From Bryopsis sp. KO-2023 (lineage: Eukaryota > Chlorophyta > Ulvophyceae > Bryopsidales > Bryopsidaceae), in assembly GCA_030272585.1 (NCBI GenBank), contig BSYQ01000013.1:2604001-2668000 (forward strand): a stretch of DNA of 64,000 nt, given 5' to 3'. The translations under genes and the position numbers were made by a program. The notes beneath the pieces are model-generated. The model had not been told where the DNA came from. It ran no database searches and saw only the letters and a list, made by a program, of their open reading frames with translations. Shown one piece after another: positions 25,249 through 33,500 of this stretch; the first letter of the stretch is position 1, and each line of letters starts with the position of its first letter.

Positions 25249-27210
25249 ATGGCGGGGATACCATCACCATCTCTAGATAAGATATGTCGATATGAGACTA
25301 TCACTTCCAGAAATTTCCGGTATGCGTTTCAGCGCTCAAGGATCTACGCGACATATCAGCAGTTCTGCGCATCAGTGGTGGACCACTATGTCCCAGAAGG
25401 ACCCGGAGAGAATATTTTGGCAATACTGTACGAAGTTAACAATGTTCTGATGGCCGACTTCGACGCAGCGTATCCTCCAGGATCACACGGGAGGCCCGCA
25501 GCTTCTCCAGCAGCAGTGGCTGGAAATATTGATGCGTTAAAGATGAACGTGGCAGGATTTCTCGTAACGGAAAGAGCTATCTTGGAGAGTCCTTCAGAAA
25601 AGGAAGCAGTCCTTCGCAAATGTGTCAAGAAAAAGGGGCAAACGTGGCTGCAGTGGATCGAGCAGTTTCGCCAAGAAGCAATGGCAGTGGAACAGGATGT
25701 GGATGATGCGAAAATAAAAGAAATTTTCTTCAAACTACTTCCAAAGGATTGCAGAGTCGGAACGGCAGCAATGGTGACCGCCACATATGTAGACGCTATC
25801 GCAAACGCAAAGGAATGGATCATCAACGTGTTTTGCCTCGAAGATACAACAGCGAAACTCCAAGGGGACGCAATGGACATTGGAGCGGTAGGCGAGACTA
25901 CAGCACCTGCAGAAAAGGAATCGCCGGTGAGACAAGGAGAACTTCCGCAGACCGATTGGCAACAAAAGCTGAAAGAGGTACCGTTTGGCTCTCTCAAGTT
26001 TTTCATCACTCAATTGAGTAAGAGAGATCGAAGATTCAAAGGGTTTTTGAGCTGGTTGGCAAAGAGCGGCGGCGGCGGAAGCGGAGGCAACAGCGGATTC
26101 AGGAACAACGGAGGTGGATTCAGAAGAGGAGGAACGCCGTATCGTGGAATGCCTACGAGAACCGTTCAATTCGACGAACCCCAATTCGAAGACAACAACG
26201 AGTTTGAAGGATTGGAAGAAGAAGATCTCTATCAGCCCGAGACAAACTATGTCGGGACCATTTCTGCCGTGCCTGTGGCAAAAGTGCCGACGAGGAAATG
26301 GAAGAAGTCCGAGAGAACCCAGTACCGCCGTGGGAACCCAACCAGTGGACCAAAGCAAACAAGGAGTTCCAAGAGTCCTGAAACCGGAGGGATTTTGAAG
26401 ACCAAAACTTACAAGGAAGTTTTGACTGTGGGAAAATCAGCAGGACTCCTGACAACCAAGATGTCTCTCGTGTCTACAGCCGCAGAAAGTGTGGAAGAAT
26501 TCGCTATTATCGACACGGGAGCAGCCGTCAATGTGATTTCCACGGATCTGGCAAAAAGATTGGGGGTGTCGCCAAAGCAAGAAGGAGCACCCAGTAAAAT
26601 TCGAACGGCTGATGGCAGGACTGTGGACACTGAAGGCAGCATTTCTTCCATCAAGATAGGAACCGAGGGGAAGAAGGTTTCCGCGGATTTTTACGTGATG
26701 AAGGAGCCCGGATACGAGCTGTTGGTCGGCATGCCTATTCTCAACTCGTTGAACGCCGTGATCGATGTTCGAAGGAAGAAGATCCACATAGGATCTGGAA
26801 AAACTCTCCAATGCATGGTCACAAGATTGCCTGAGGAAGTAGTGCTTCCAGAAAGGGAGAAAACGGACGAAGAGAGTGTGGAGCTGACTTCTGCCAAACG
26901 ACATCTCAAGATTGTCAACGTTGCAAAGGATCGCTATTCCGTACCTCTGGGGAGAAACTTGGTGCTCAAGCCGCATTCACTCTCCACGATTTGGATACCG
27001 ATCAAGACATCCAAGGAGATCGAGCTCAGTCCAGTCGTTCCGAATGGCAGTATCGCCATTCATGCAGGATTGAATTATAAGGGTCAGTACCTCCGCGTCC
27101 AAATCAGCAATTGGAATGACCTGCCCGTCCAATTGCCGAGCAACTACAAGGTTGCGACTTTCGTGCACGAGGGACCCGTCAAGTTCAATGACCGGGAGGT
27201 ATCAAACTAG
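25249..27210 (+). CDS. gag: E2 Gag-protease
   Basis: ATG at 25249 (AGAATGG) is the first in the frame, giving 653 residues. The N-terminal half is helical and Gag-like. There is no CCHC knuckle; instead a Gly/Arg-rich stretch near residues 270-305 (GGGGSGGNSGFRNNGGGFRR) may bind RNA. A retropepsin-type motif IIDTGAAVNVIS lies near residue 420, followed by LLVGMPIL, the usual second half of the fold. It ends at TAG 27208-27210. RT follows in the -1 frame with a strong stem-loop 2 nt beyond the stop. Confidence 0.88.
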   Translation: MAGIPSPSLDKICRYETITSRNFRYAFQRSRIYATYQQFCASVVDHYVPEGPGENILAILYEVNNVLMADFDAAYPPGSHGRPAASPAAVAGNIDALKMNVAGFLVTERAILESPSEKEAVLRKCVKKKGQTWLQWIEQFRQEAMAVEQDVDDAKIKEIFFKLLPKDCRVGTAAMVTATYVDAIANAKEWIINVFCLEDTTAKLQGDAMDIGAVGETTAPAEKESPVRQGELPQTDWQQKLKEVPFGSLKFFITQLSKRDRRFKGFLSWLAKSGGGGSGGNSGFRNNGGGFRRGGTPYRGMPTRTVQFDEPQFEDNNEFEGLEEEDLYQPETNYVGTISAVPVAKVPTRKWKKSERTQYRRGNPTSGPKQTRSSKSPETGGILKTKTYKEVLTVGKSAGLLTTKMSLVSTAAESVEEFAIIDTGAAVNVISTDLAKRLGVSPKQEGAPSKIRTADGRTVDTEGSISSIKIGTEGKKVSADFYVMKEPGYELLVGMPILNSLNAVIDVRRKKIHIGSGKTLQCMVTRLPEEVVLPEREKTDEESVELTSAKRHLKIVNVAKDRYSVPLGRNLVLKPHSLSTIWIPIKTSKEIELSPVVPNGSIAIHAGLNYKGQYLRVQISNWNDLPVQLPSNYKVATFVHEGPVKFNDREVSN

Positions 27211-28775
27211 AAAGGCCCGTCGAAAGGGGACTTCGGACGGGCCTAACTAGATCCGAACAAGACAAAGAAGCCATGGCAGAAGCACTAAAGGATATGGTGA
27301 GGAAACACCCGGAGGTATTCGGCCCGATCATACCTCCGCAGCAAACGAAAATGGAGGAACTAGCGGTATCGATGGAGGAGTGCGGCTATAGGAGAGAGCC
27401 GCCAAAATCGAACGTCCCCCAAAGGAGCATCCAAGACCAGAGATTGTCCGAGGAACAAGTGAAGGAGTGGTTAAAGGAACAGGTGGAACTCGGGTTCATA
27501 GAACCTTTGCAACGGAAGGACTATCCTCGCGGCGTATACTGGAATCCATCCCAGATAAGCTACTGCGAAAGGAGAAAGGGACCGAGGCCGATAATAGACT
27601 TCAGGAAGCTCAACACCTACGGCAGCGATGAGCACCAACCGGGCATTCAAGACGCAAGAAGACTGGTGCGATCTATCCCGGGCAAGTGGAAGTACTTCAT
27701 CGTCGTGGACATAGCCAAGGCATACAATAAAGTGCCGATCAAGAAGGAGGTCAAGGCATTGACGGCGTTCAAAGTGGGGAGCAAAGAGTTTGTCAACAGC
27801 ACCATTCCCCACGGCACTTCGTGGTCCGTGAGGGTATTCAACGACAAGATGTGCCGGGTATTCGAAGGTTTGGAGGAGTTCCGCCGCTACATGGATGATC
27901 TGCTCATTGGCGGCGCTACTGTGGAGGAGTGCTTCCAGAACTTCGGTAGAATAGTTTCTCGATGCAAGGAATACGGACTTCAAATCAACCAAAGGAAAAT
28001 CGTCAGTGGAACTGAGGTGAAGTTTCTCGGATTCCACATTCAACAAGGAAAGTTTCATCCGGATATACCTTGGGAAAAAGTGAATGAAACTATTGCTAAA
28101 CTGGTTGGAACGGCGGAACTGAGGGAAATTCAGCAGCTCCGCGGTCTGCTGAACGCCTTCAAGAACTCGACTCTGGAATGGGACATGCAACATTTGCTAT
28201 CCAGGATGGAAACCAATCAAGTACCGCCACAGGAGATAAAGGCGGAACTACAAAGTAAGGTATCGCAATGGCTGAGTCGTTGCTATTGCCGTGCATTTTC
28301 TGCCGGCGATACTCAACGGAAGTTGTTTGTTGATTGGGCTTCTATTGATACATCAGAGTATTTTGGATATATTTTGACAGATGGATCGGGGAGGATTTTA
28401 TACCTCGGACACGGAAAAATAAGTGGACAACATTCAAGTTTCTTGGGGGAAGTATTGGCAGCTATGAGCGCCGTTAAGGAAATACCCACAGATTTGTGGA
28501 GGGGAACTGCCGTTCAGATTTTTTCCGATAATTGGGCGGCAGTGAAAAGTCTATGGGCTCACCTCACCCAAGAGGGGAAAGAAGCAGCACCTATTAAGGA
28601 TTTGAGAACTTTGAGAGCGGTAACGGGAATCAAAGAAATTTTGCAGTTCAGCGGTTGTTCGAGTATCTCCGTACAACACATAGATGGGAAAGCCAATTTT
28701 GTGGCTGATCATTTGAGTAGATGGTATGAAATTCGGAGTACTTCACAGTGGAAACGAAGTGGGTTACAGCTGTAA
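27204..28775 (+). CDS. pol: E2 reverse transcriptase-RNase H
   Basis: The frame is open through the gag stop (AAACTAGAAAGG...); the first ATG is at 27273, from which it encodes 500 residues. RT motifs: IIDFRKLN, FIVVDIAKAYNKVP, the catalytic YMDD in RRYMDDLLIGG, and VKFLGFHI. RNase H shows LFVDWAS, SFLGEVLAAM, QIFSDNWAAVKS and a final VADHLSRW, the D-E-D-D pattern. No integrase domain follows. The stop TAA lies in the first bases of the 3' LTR. The RT is distant from that of E1 and E3, so E2 is a separate lineage sharing termini. Confidence 0.9.
   Translation, partial: KLERPVERGLRTGLTRSEQDKEAMAEALKDMVRKHPEVFGPIIPPQQTKMEELAVSMEECGYRREPPKSNVPQRSIQDQRLSEEQVKEWLKEQVELGFIEPLQRKDYPRGVYWNPSQISYCERRKGPRPIIDFRKLNTYGSDEHQPGIQDARRLVRSIPGKWKYFIVVDIAKAYNKVPIKKEVKALTAFKVGSKEFVNSTIPHGTSWSVRVFNDKMCRVFEGLEEFRRYMDDLLIGGATVEECFQNFGRIVSRCKEYGLQINQRKIVSGTEVKFLGFHIQQGKFHPDIPWEKVNETIAKLVGTAELREIQQLRGLLNAFKNSTLEWDMQHLLSRMETNQVPPQEIKAELQSKVSQWLSRCYCRAFSAGDTQRKLFVDWASIDTSEYFGYILTDGSGRILYLGHGKISGQHSSFLGEVLAAMSAVKEIPTDLWRGTAVQIFSDNWAAVKSLWAHLTQEGKEAAPIKDLRTLRAVTGIKEILQFSGCSSISVQHIDGKANFVADHLSRWYEIRSTSQWKRSGLQL
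27213..27244 (+). promoter_or_regulatory. Stem-loop just after E2 gag stop (candidate recoding signal)
   Basis: AGGCCCGTC (27213-27221) pairs perfectly with GACGGGCCT (27236-27244). Three more pairs, GAA with TTC, extend the stem inward past a one-base G bulge, leaving a short purine-rich loop. It starts 2 nt after the gag TAG. The overlapping RT frame is -1. The position fits a frameshift stimulator or readthrough element; the slip site itself is not canonical. Confidence 0.65.
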
Positions 28776-28777
28776 CC
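28762..28777. repeat. E2 internal palindrome at the 3' LTR edge
   Basis: GGTTACAGC abuts the 3' LTR start TGTAACC, forming the perfect palindrome GGTTACAGCTGTAACC. The first seven bases equal the extra seven at the right end of E2. Confidence 0.95.
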
Positions 28778-29244
28778 CCAAACCACGTCGCCTTAACCGA
28801 TTTGGTCACCTCCACGGGAGGAGTGCTGCCACAGAACTGGGACTGTGGCAGCAGTGCGGTAATGATTGTGGTGAAGGAGCAGTCCTGCCACAGCAAGGTT
28901 TTTTATCATAATTTGTCAAGGTTTCTAAGGGCAGTTGGGTAGTAGTTAGACCGTCCATTTGTTAGGTTCAATAAGGGTTAGTAAGGGTTATTATAGGTCA
29001 AAGAGGTAGCTAGGTTGTAGCTGAAGTCCATTGGGGCTGAAGCTACAGTTTTTGTATTTATAAAGCACCTCTGAACATATTCGATGTAAGCTCTCTTTTT
29101 GTTCGAGTGTTTGTCTTCCCCTATCCGACCTTTGCACACTACCACGTTCAACCACGAGCCCTTAGGCTCTTTTCCGTTCTCCCCACGATCAGTCCCTCCG
29201 CAGGGGTGACCCAATAGGGAGAGACGACGTCATTTGTGGTTACA
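28771..29244 (+). repeat. E2 3' LTR
   Basis: 467 bp like the 5' LTR, to 29237, plus GGTTACA (29238-29244), then TSD CCTATT. Confidence 0.93.
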
Positions 29245-29969
29245 CCTATTGACGGTGGAAATACAAGAAACACTGGAAAAGAAGAGGGAAGAAGGTCGTC
29301 GTTCAGAAGAAAAGAGCAGCAGCAGTGCAAAAGAAACAGTGGGTGAAAAAGAAAAGGGAAAAAGAATTGAAAAAGAAAATGAAAAAGGGGCTGAAAAAGG
29401 AAAAGAAAGCAGAAAAATAAAAGGGAAAAGAACTGGGGTTTTAAGAGATGAAAAAGAAGAAGAACAGGTTTTTGGGAAAGATCAAGAAAAGAATGTATGG
29501 GCTGGGGTAATGCCATTAGGCAAATCAGAAAAATCTGTAGGAAACACTGCTGTAGAAACCACGATTCCGATCTACTCTGTTTCCAAGCGTGACAAGGTAT
29601 CACTGCGAGAAAAGATAGAAAGTTTGAAAATTTCAGAAGATTTGGAACCATATCAGAGGAAAGAAATAGTTGAATTACTCGAAGCATTTCCCGATGCCTG
29701 TGCCTGGACATCTGGGGAAGTGGGCCAAACGAACGTCCTCTACCACGAAATACCCACCAGTGATCACCCACCAATTCGGCAGAATCCTTACCGATTCAGT
29801 CCCGCCGAAAATGCTGTGGTCAAGAAGGAGGTGGAGAAAATGCTGCTAGATGGAATCGTTCGCCCGTCCACTTCCGCCTGGGCGTCTCCTATCGTACTTG
29901 TGCCGAAGCCTGATGGAACGGTCCGTTTCTGTGTGGACTACCGCAAGGTGAACAAGGTGACGACCCGGG
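29245..29969 (+). pseudogene. pol: E1 pol, second fragment (linker and RT N-terminus)
   Basis: Resumes after E2 in the compensated frame. A Lys/Glu-rich linker is followed by RT fingers with PPIRQNPYRF, MLLDGIVRPSTSAWASPIV and LVPKPDGTVRFCVDYRKVNK. It is cut by E3A within VTTR|D; the left TSD CCCGGG is 29964-29969. Confidence 0.9.
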
Positions 29970-30500
29970 TGTAACCCCAAACCACGTCGCCTCCACCGTT
30001 TTCGTCACACTGGCCAAGGCCAGAGTGCTATCGGGTAGAGGAGGGGTAGTTAGGACAGTCCAGCCACAGTCTGGAAAGTAGCAGTCCAGCTGCGGAAATG
30101 ACGAGGTTGGACGGTCCTAGGGGTAGAGACTAAGGGAAGGGATTGAGGGAGGTTAGGAAGATCAGCTAGGCTTGATAGGTTAGGTAGTCCCCATCAGTAG
30201 GTGGGATCCTAGGTGATCAGTGGGACTAGGGTGAGTCAGGCGGCAGCCTATTTAATGGCTGATCTTAGGTTATTGGACATTCTGGGTGAGGTTTTTGTGT
30301 TTATTCGAGTTTGGACCTTTATTGATTGTTGTAAGAAAGCTTGTGTGAAGAGTCCTGAGTAAGGTGCCTTGCAAAGGCCGTGTGATCAACCTCAAGAGGG
30401 GCTGTCCCCACTTCCGCCGTTCCCGTTCTGCAGAAACGCCATCACCACCGTTAAGTACGGCTGCAGGGGTGACCCCAGCGGTCAAGGTTACCCTATTTGT
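29970..30500 (+). repeat. E3A 5' LTR
   Basis: 531 bp, TGTAACC to TTTGT. TATTTAA at 30249-30255 is a TATA candidate, and the last ATG before gag overlaps it (30255-30257). Confidence 0.93.
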
Positions 30501-30512
30501 TGGTTTCGGAGC
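30501..30512 (+). other. E3A primer-binding site
   Basis: TGGTTTCGGAGC, next to U5. Confidence 0.8.
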
Positions 30513-30586
30513 CAGGTTGCGCACACTTTTGAGCTGTGCTGCAGCAGGCGTGCTACCCATTCTGGGAAAACGTGCAGGAAGGCAGT

Positions 30587-33500
30587 CTGGACGATCAGGA
30601 GTTAAAGGCGGCTGGCTTTCGCCTGCGCCTATACCATTGGCAGGAACGGGAACAGGTTGCAGAGGAAGTAGCTTATAGACCACCCCTGACAATACACCCT
30701 GAGTTTATCGGACCCATACCTGCCATATTTGAGGACGAGTGGGTTGCTGTGTGGTGCCATCGTTTCCGCGCGAAGAGTTTTTGGTGGATATATCAGAGTG
30801 TACTCACAGGCCTGTTAACCAAGGAAGAGGGGGACTCACAAACTCGTGAGCTGTTCAGTAACGACTTATCTGGTCTTTTCAAGCTAGCCCGAGACAGAGC
30901 GCGTGATCACGAGGTCTCACGGCTGTTCTGGGGAGAGCACGAGGCAGCACGGCTGGGTACAGAGCGAGTGGAAGAACGGGTATCGGAGGAACTGCAAAAA
31001 GCCGAGCAGCAGTGGAAAACGAAGTTCCTCAAGGGTCTTGAAGACGAGTATCACCAAAGAACGGAGGGAGACGCCGAGGGATCACGCCCGGCAAGCAGAA
31101 ATTCCCCAGATCTGAGTGGCGGCGCAGGAGAAGTTGGAGGAGTTGGAGAACCTGAGGAAAAACCGGACAGCGAGATCAGTGAAGAGAGCCTTGGTGGCAG
31201 CGCGGAGACAGTGCACGACGAGACTGAGCAAGGCAGCGCGAGAGAGCAGCCCAGGGTTGAGTCGGAGGACGAGGAAAGAGAGAGCCACGAAGACTTTCCC
31301 CGTGATTGGGAAGCCGAGGTTGTTGTAGAAGAAGTCGAAGTCGAACCTGTTGAAGAAGGAGCCTCTGAAGGAGATCTTGTTGGAGCCACTGACCAAGAGG
31401 AAGCCGAGGTTGTTGTGGAAGAAGTCGGAGTCGAACCTGTTGAAGAAGGAGCCTCTGAAGGAGATCTTGTTGGAGCCACTGACCAAGAGGAAGCCGAGGT
31501 TGTTGTGGAAGAAGTCGAAGTCGAACCTGTTGAAGAAGGAGCCTCCGAAGGAGATCTTGTTGGAGCCACTGACCAAGAGGAAGCCGAGGTTGTTGTGGAA
31601 GAAGTCGGAGTCGAACCTGTTGAAGAAGGAGCCTCCGAAGGAGATCTTGTTGGAGCCACTGACCAAGAGGAAGCCGAGGTTGTTGTGGAAGAAGTCGAAG
31701 TCGAACCTGTTGAAGAAGGAGCCTCCGAAGGAGATCTTGTTGGAGCCACTGACCAAGAGGAAGCCGAGGTTGTTGTGGAAGAAGTCGAAGTCGAACCTGT
31801 TGAAGAAGGAGCCTCCGAAGGAGATCTTGTTGGAGCCACTGACCAAGAGGAAGCCGAGGTTGTTGTGGAAGAAGTCGGAGTCGAACCTGTTGAAGAAGGA
31901 GCCTCTGAAGGAGATCTTGTTGGAACCACTGACCAAGAGGAAGCCGAGGTTGTTGTGGAAGAAGTCGGAGTCGAACCTGTTGAAGAAGGAGCCTCTGAAG
32001 GAGATCTTGTTGGAACCACTGACCACGAGGAGGCTGAGGTTGTTGAAGAGGAAATCAGTGTTGAGCCAGACGAGGAAGGAGGAAGTGCGGCCGTTCCAGG
32101 GAGTAGCGGAGAGACCAACGGAGTGGGATCAGGCGGAGGAACTGAGTACCACAGCGCCGCTAGTTGGGCGGAAGGAAGAGCCTATCGTATCGAGCCAGGG
32201 TTTCCAGAGGACCCTTCTGAGCCATCGAGTACCACTTCAGACGAGGAAGAGTCCCACGAAGGAGAAGGCGAAAGAGAGTCGACCTCCAGTTCTGGGGAAG
32301 GATCGTTACCCCCAGATCAGCCCCCGCTGAACCCATTTTTTGCCTTTGACGACGAAGGAGAAGGCGAGAGTGGATCATCCTCCAGTGCTGAGGAAGAACC
32401 GTTACCGGACCAGCCCCCGCTGAACCCATTTGCCTTTGAGGTTGGACTTCCCTATCTCCAACCACCAGTCCCACCTGTTCCTCCACCCGTTCCACCTGTA
32501 CCACCTGGTCCACCACCAGTCCCTCCACCACTCCCTCCACCACCTCCTCCACCACACCCACCAGGCGGAGTCGGTGCTATGGCCCACCCCAGAGGACCTC
32601 CAAACAGGCTGATCAACAGTCAGTTAACAGCCTTCACTGGGGCAGAGAAGGAAGATGTGGCCACCTGGATACGGTCATATGAGATTCTCGCCACAGGCTC
32701 AGGGTGGAGTGTACCACCAGCGGTGCCGGACCATGAGGATCAGAGAATTGAGAGACTCGTCCTGTATACGACGGGGAAAGCGCGATCATGGGTGGACAAT
32801 TGGACGGCCAGACACCCTACACATGTGGGAGGGCTGCCGAACCCAGAAAGGACATGGCAGGAGTTACAAATGGGCATGTTGGCAAGGTTTGGAGTGGCGC
32901 CAGCGACGTTGGTGGCCCGTATCTTGGAACGGAAACAAAAGAATGACGAAACTGTGGGAGAATACGCTTCTGCACTCTCCCAGATGCAGCAACAACTCAA
33001 TGCGAGTCGAGCCCCAGGCAGTCCCGCCGTGGCTGACGAACTTCTACTGCAATTGTTTAAGAACGGAGTGCGGGAGGATCTTGCCCCCATCCTGCTGGGT
33101 TTTACAGGAGATACCCTGGATGAAGCAGTGGCAAGAGCCAGACAGATCGAAGAGAGACAAGTGCGGCCGGGGCCAAAGCGAAAGACAACGATCAACACAC
33201 TGGAGGAACTGCAGGACCAAGCAGTGATGGAGCCAGTCCTGGCGGAAGTAAATATTATGGATCAGCGGGTGAACGAACAAATCGAGAATTTGAGGAAGGA
33301 GGTGCGCGAACACCAAACCACTACGGACTCGCGGCTCAGAGGAGTGGAGCAGCATGTGAGAACCTCCGGGCAGCAGTTTGGCGAACTCAAAAGTATGATC
33401 TCCACTCTATCCGGAATGGTGGCGGATGTGAGACAGCCTAATGTGCCAGAGCCAGGAGGGGGGAACTATGGAAACACTGGGGGTACTGGAGCAAATCAAG

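Larger units (their letters stand above)
24705..29244 (+). mobile_element. E2: compact integrase-less LTR retrotransposon inside E1 pol
   Basis: The ends are TGTAACC...GGTTACA, with TSD CCTATT at 24699-24704 and 29245-29250. It is 4540 bp long. It carries a Gag-protease ORF and an RT-RNase H ORF but no integrase, and there is no room for one. The 467-bp LTRs look identical, so it is young. Its first 20 or so bases match the E3 LTR, suggesting use of the same integrase (inference). Confidence 0.93.

Noticed and set aside
29234..29974. Apparent start codon for E1 pol in the E2 LTR, and a similar one at 48288 in E3B
   Set aside because: These are read-in from inserted LTR sequence; the real reading frame comes from the interrupted pol.
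31082..32330. Long open frames in other frames and on the opposite strand across the 90-bp repeats (also 45693-47368)
   Set aside because: The repeat length is a multiple of three, so any frame free of stops in one unit stays open through all units. They lack ATG starts and motifs.
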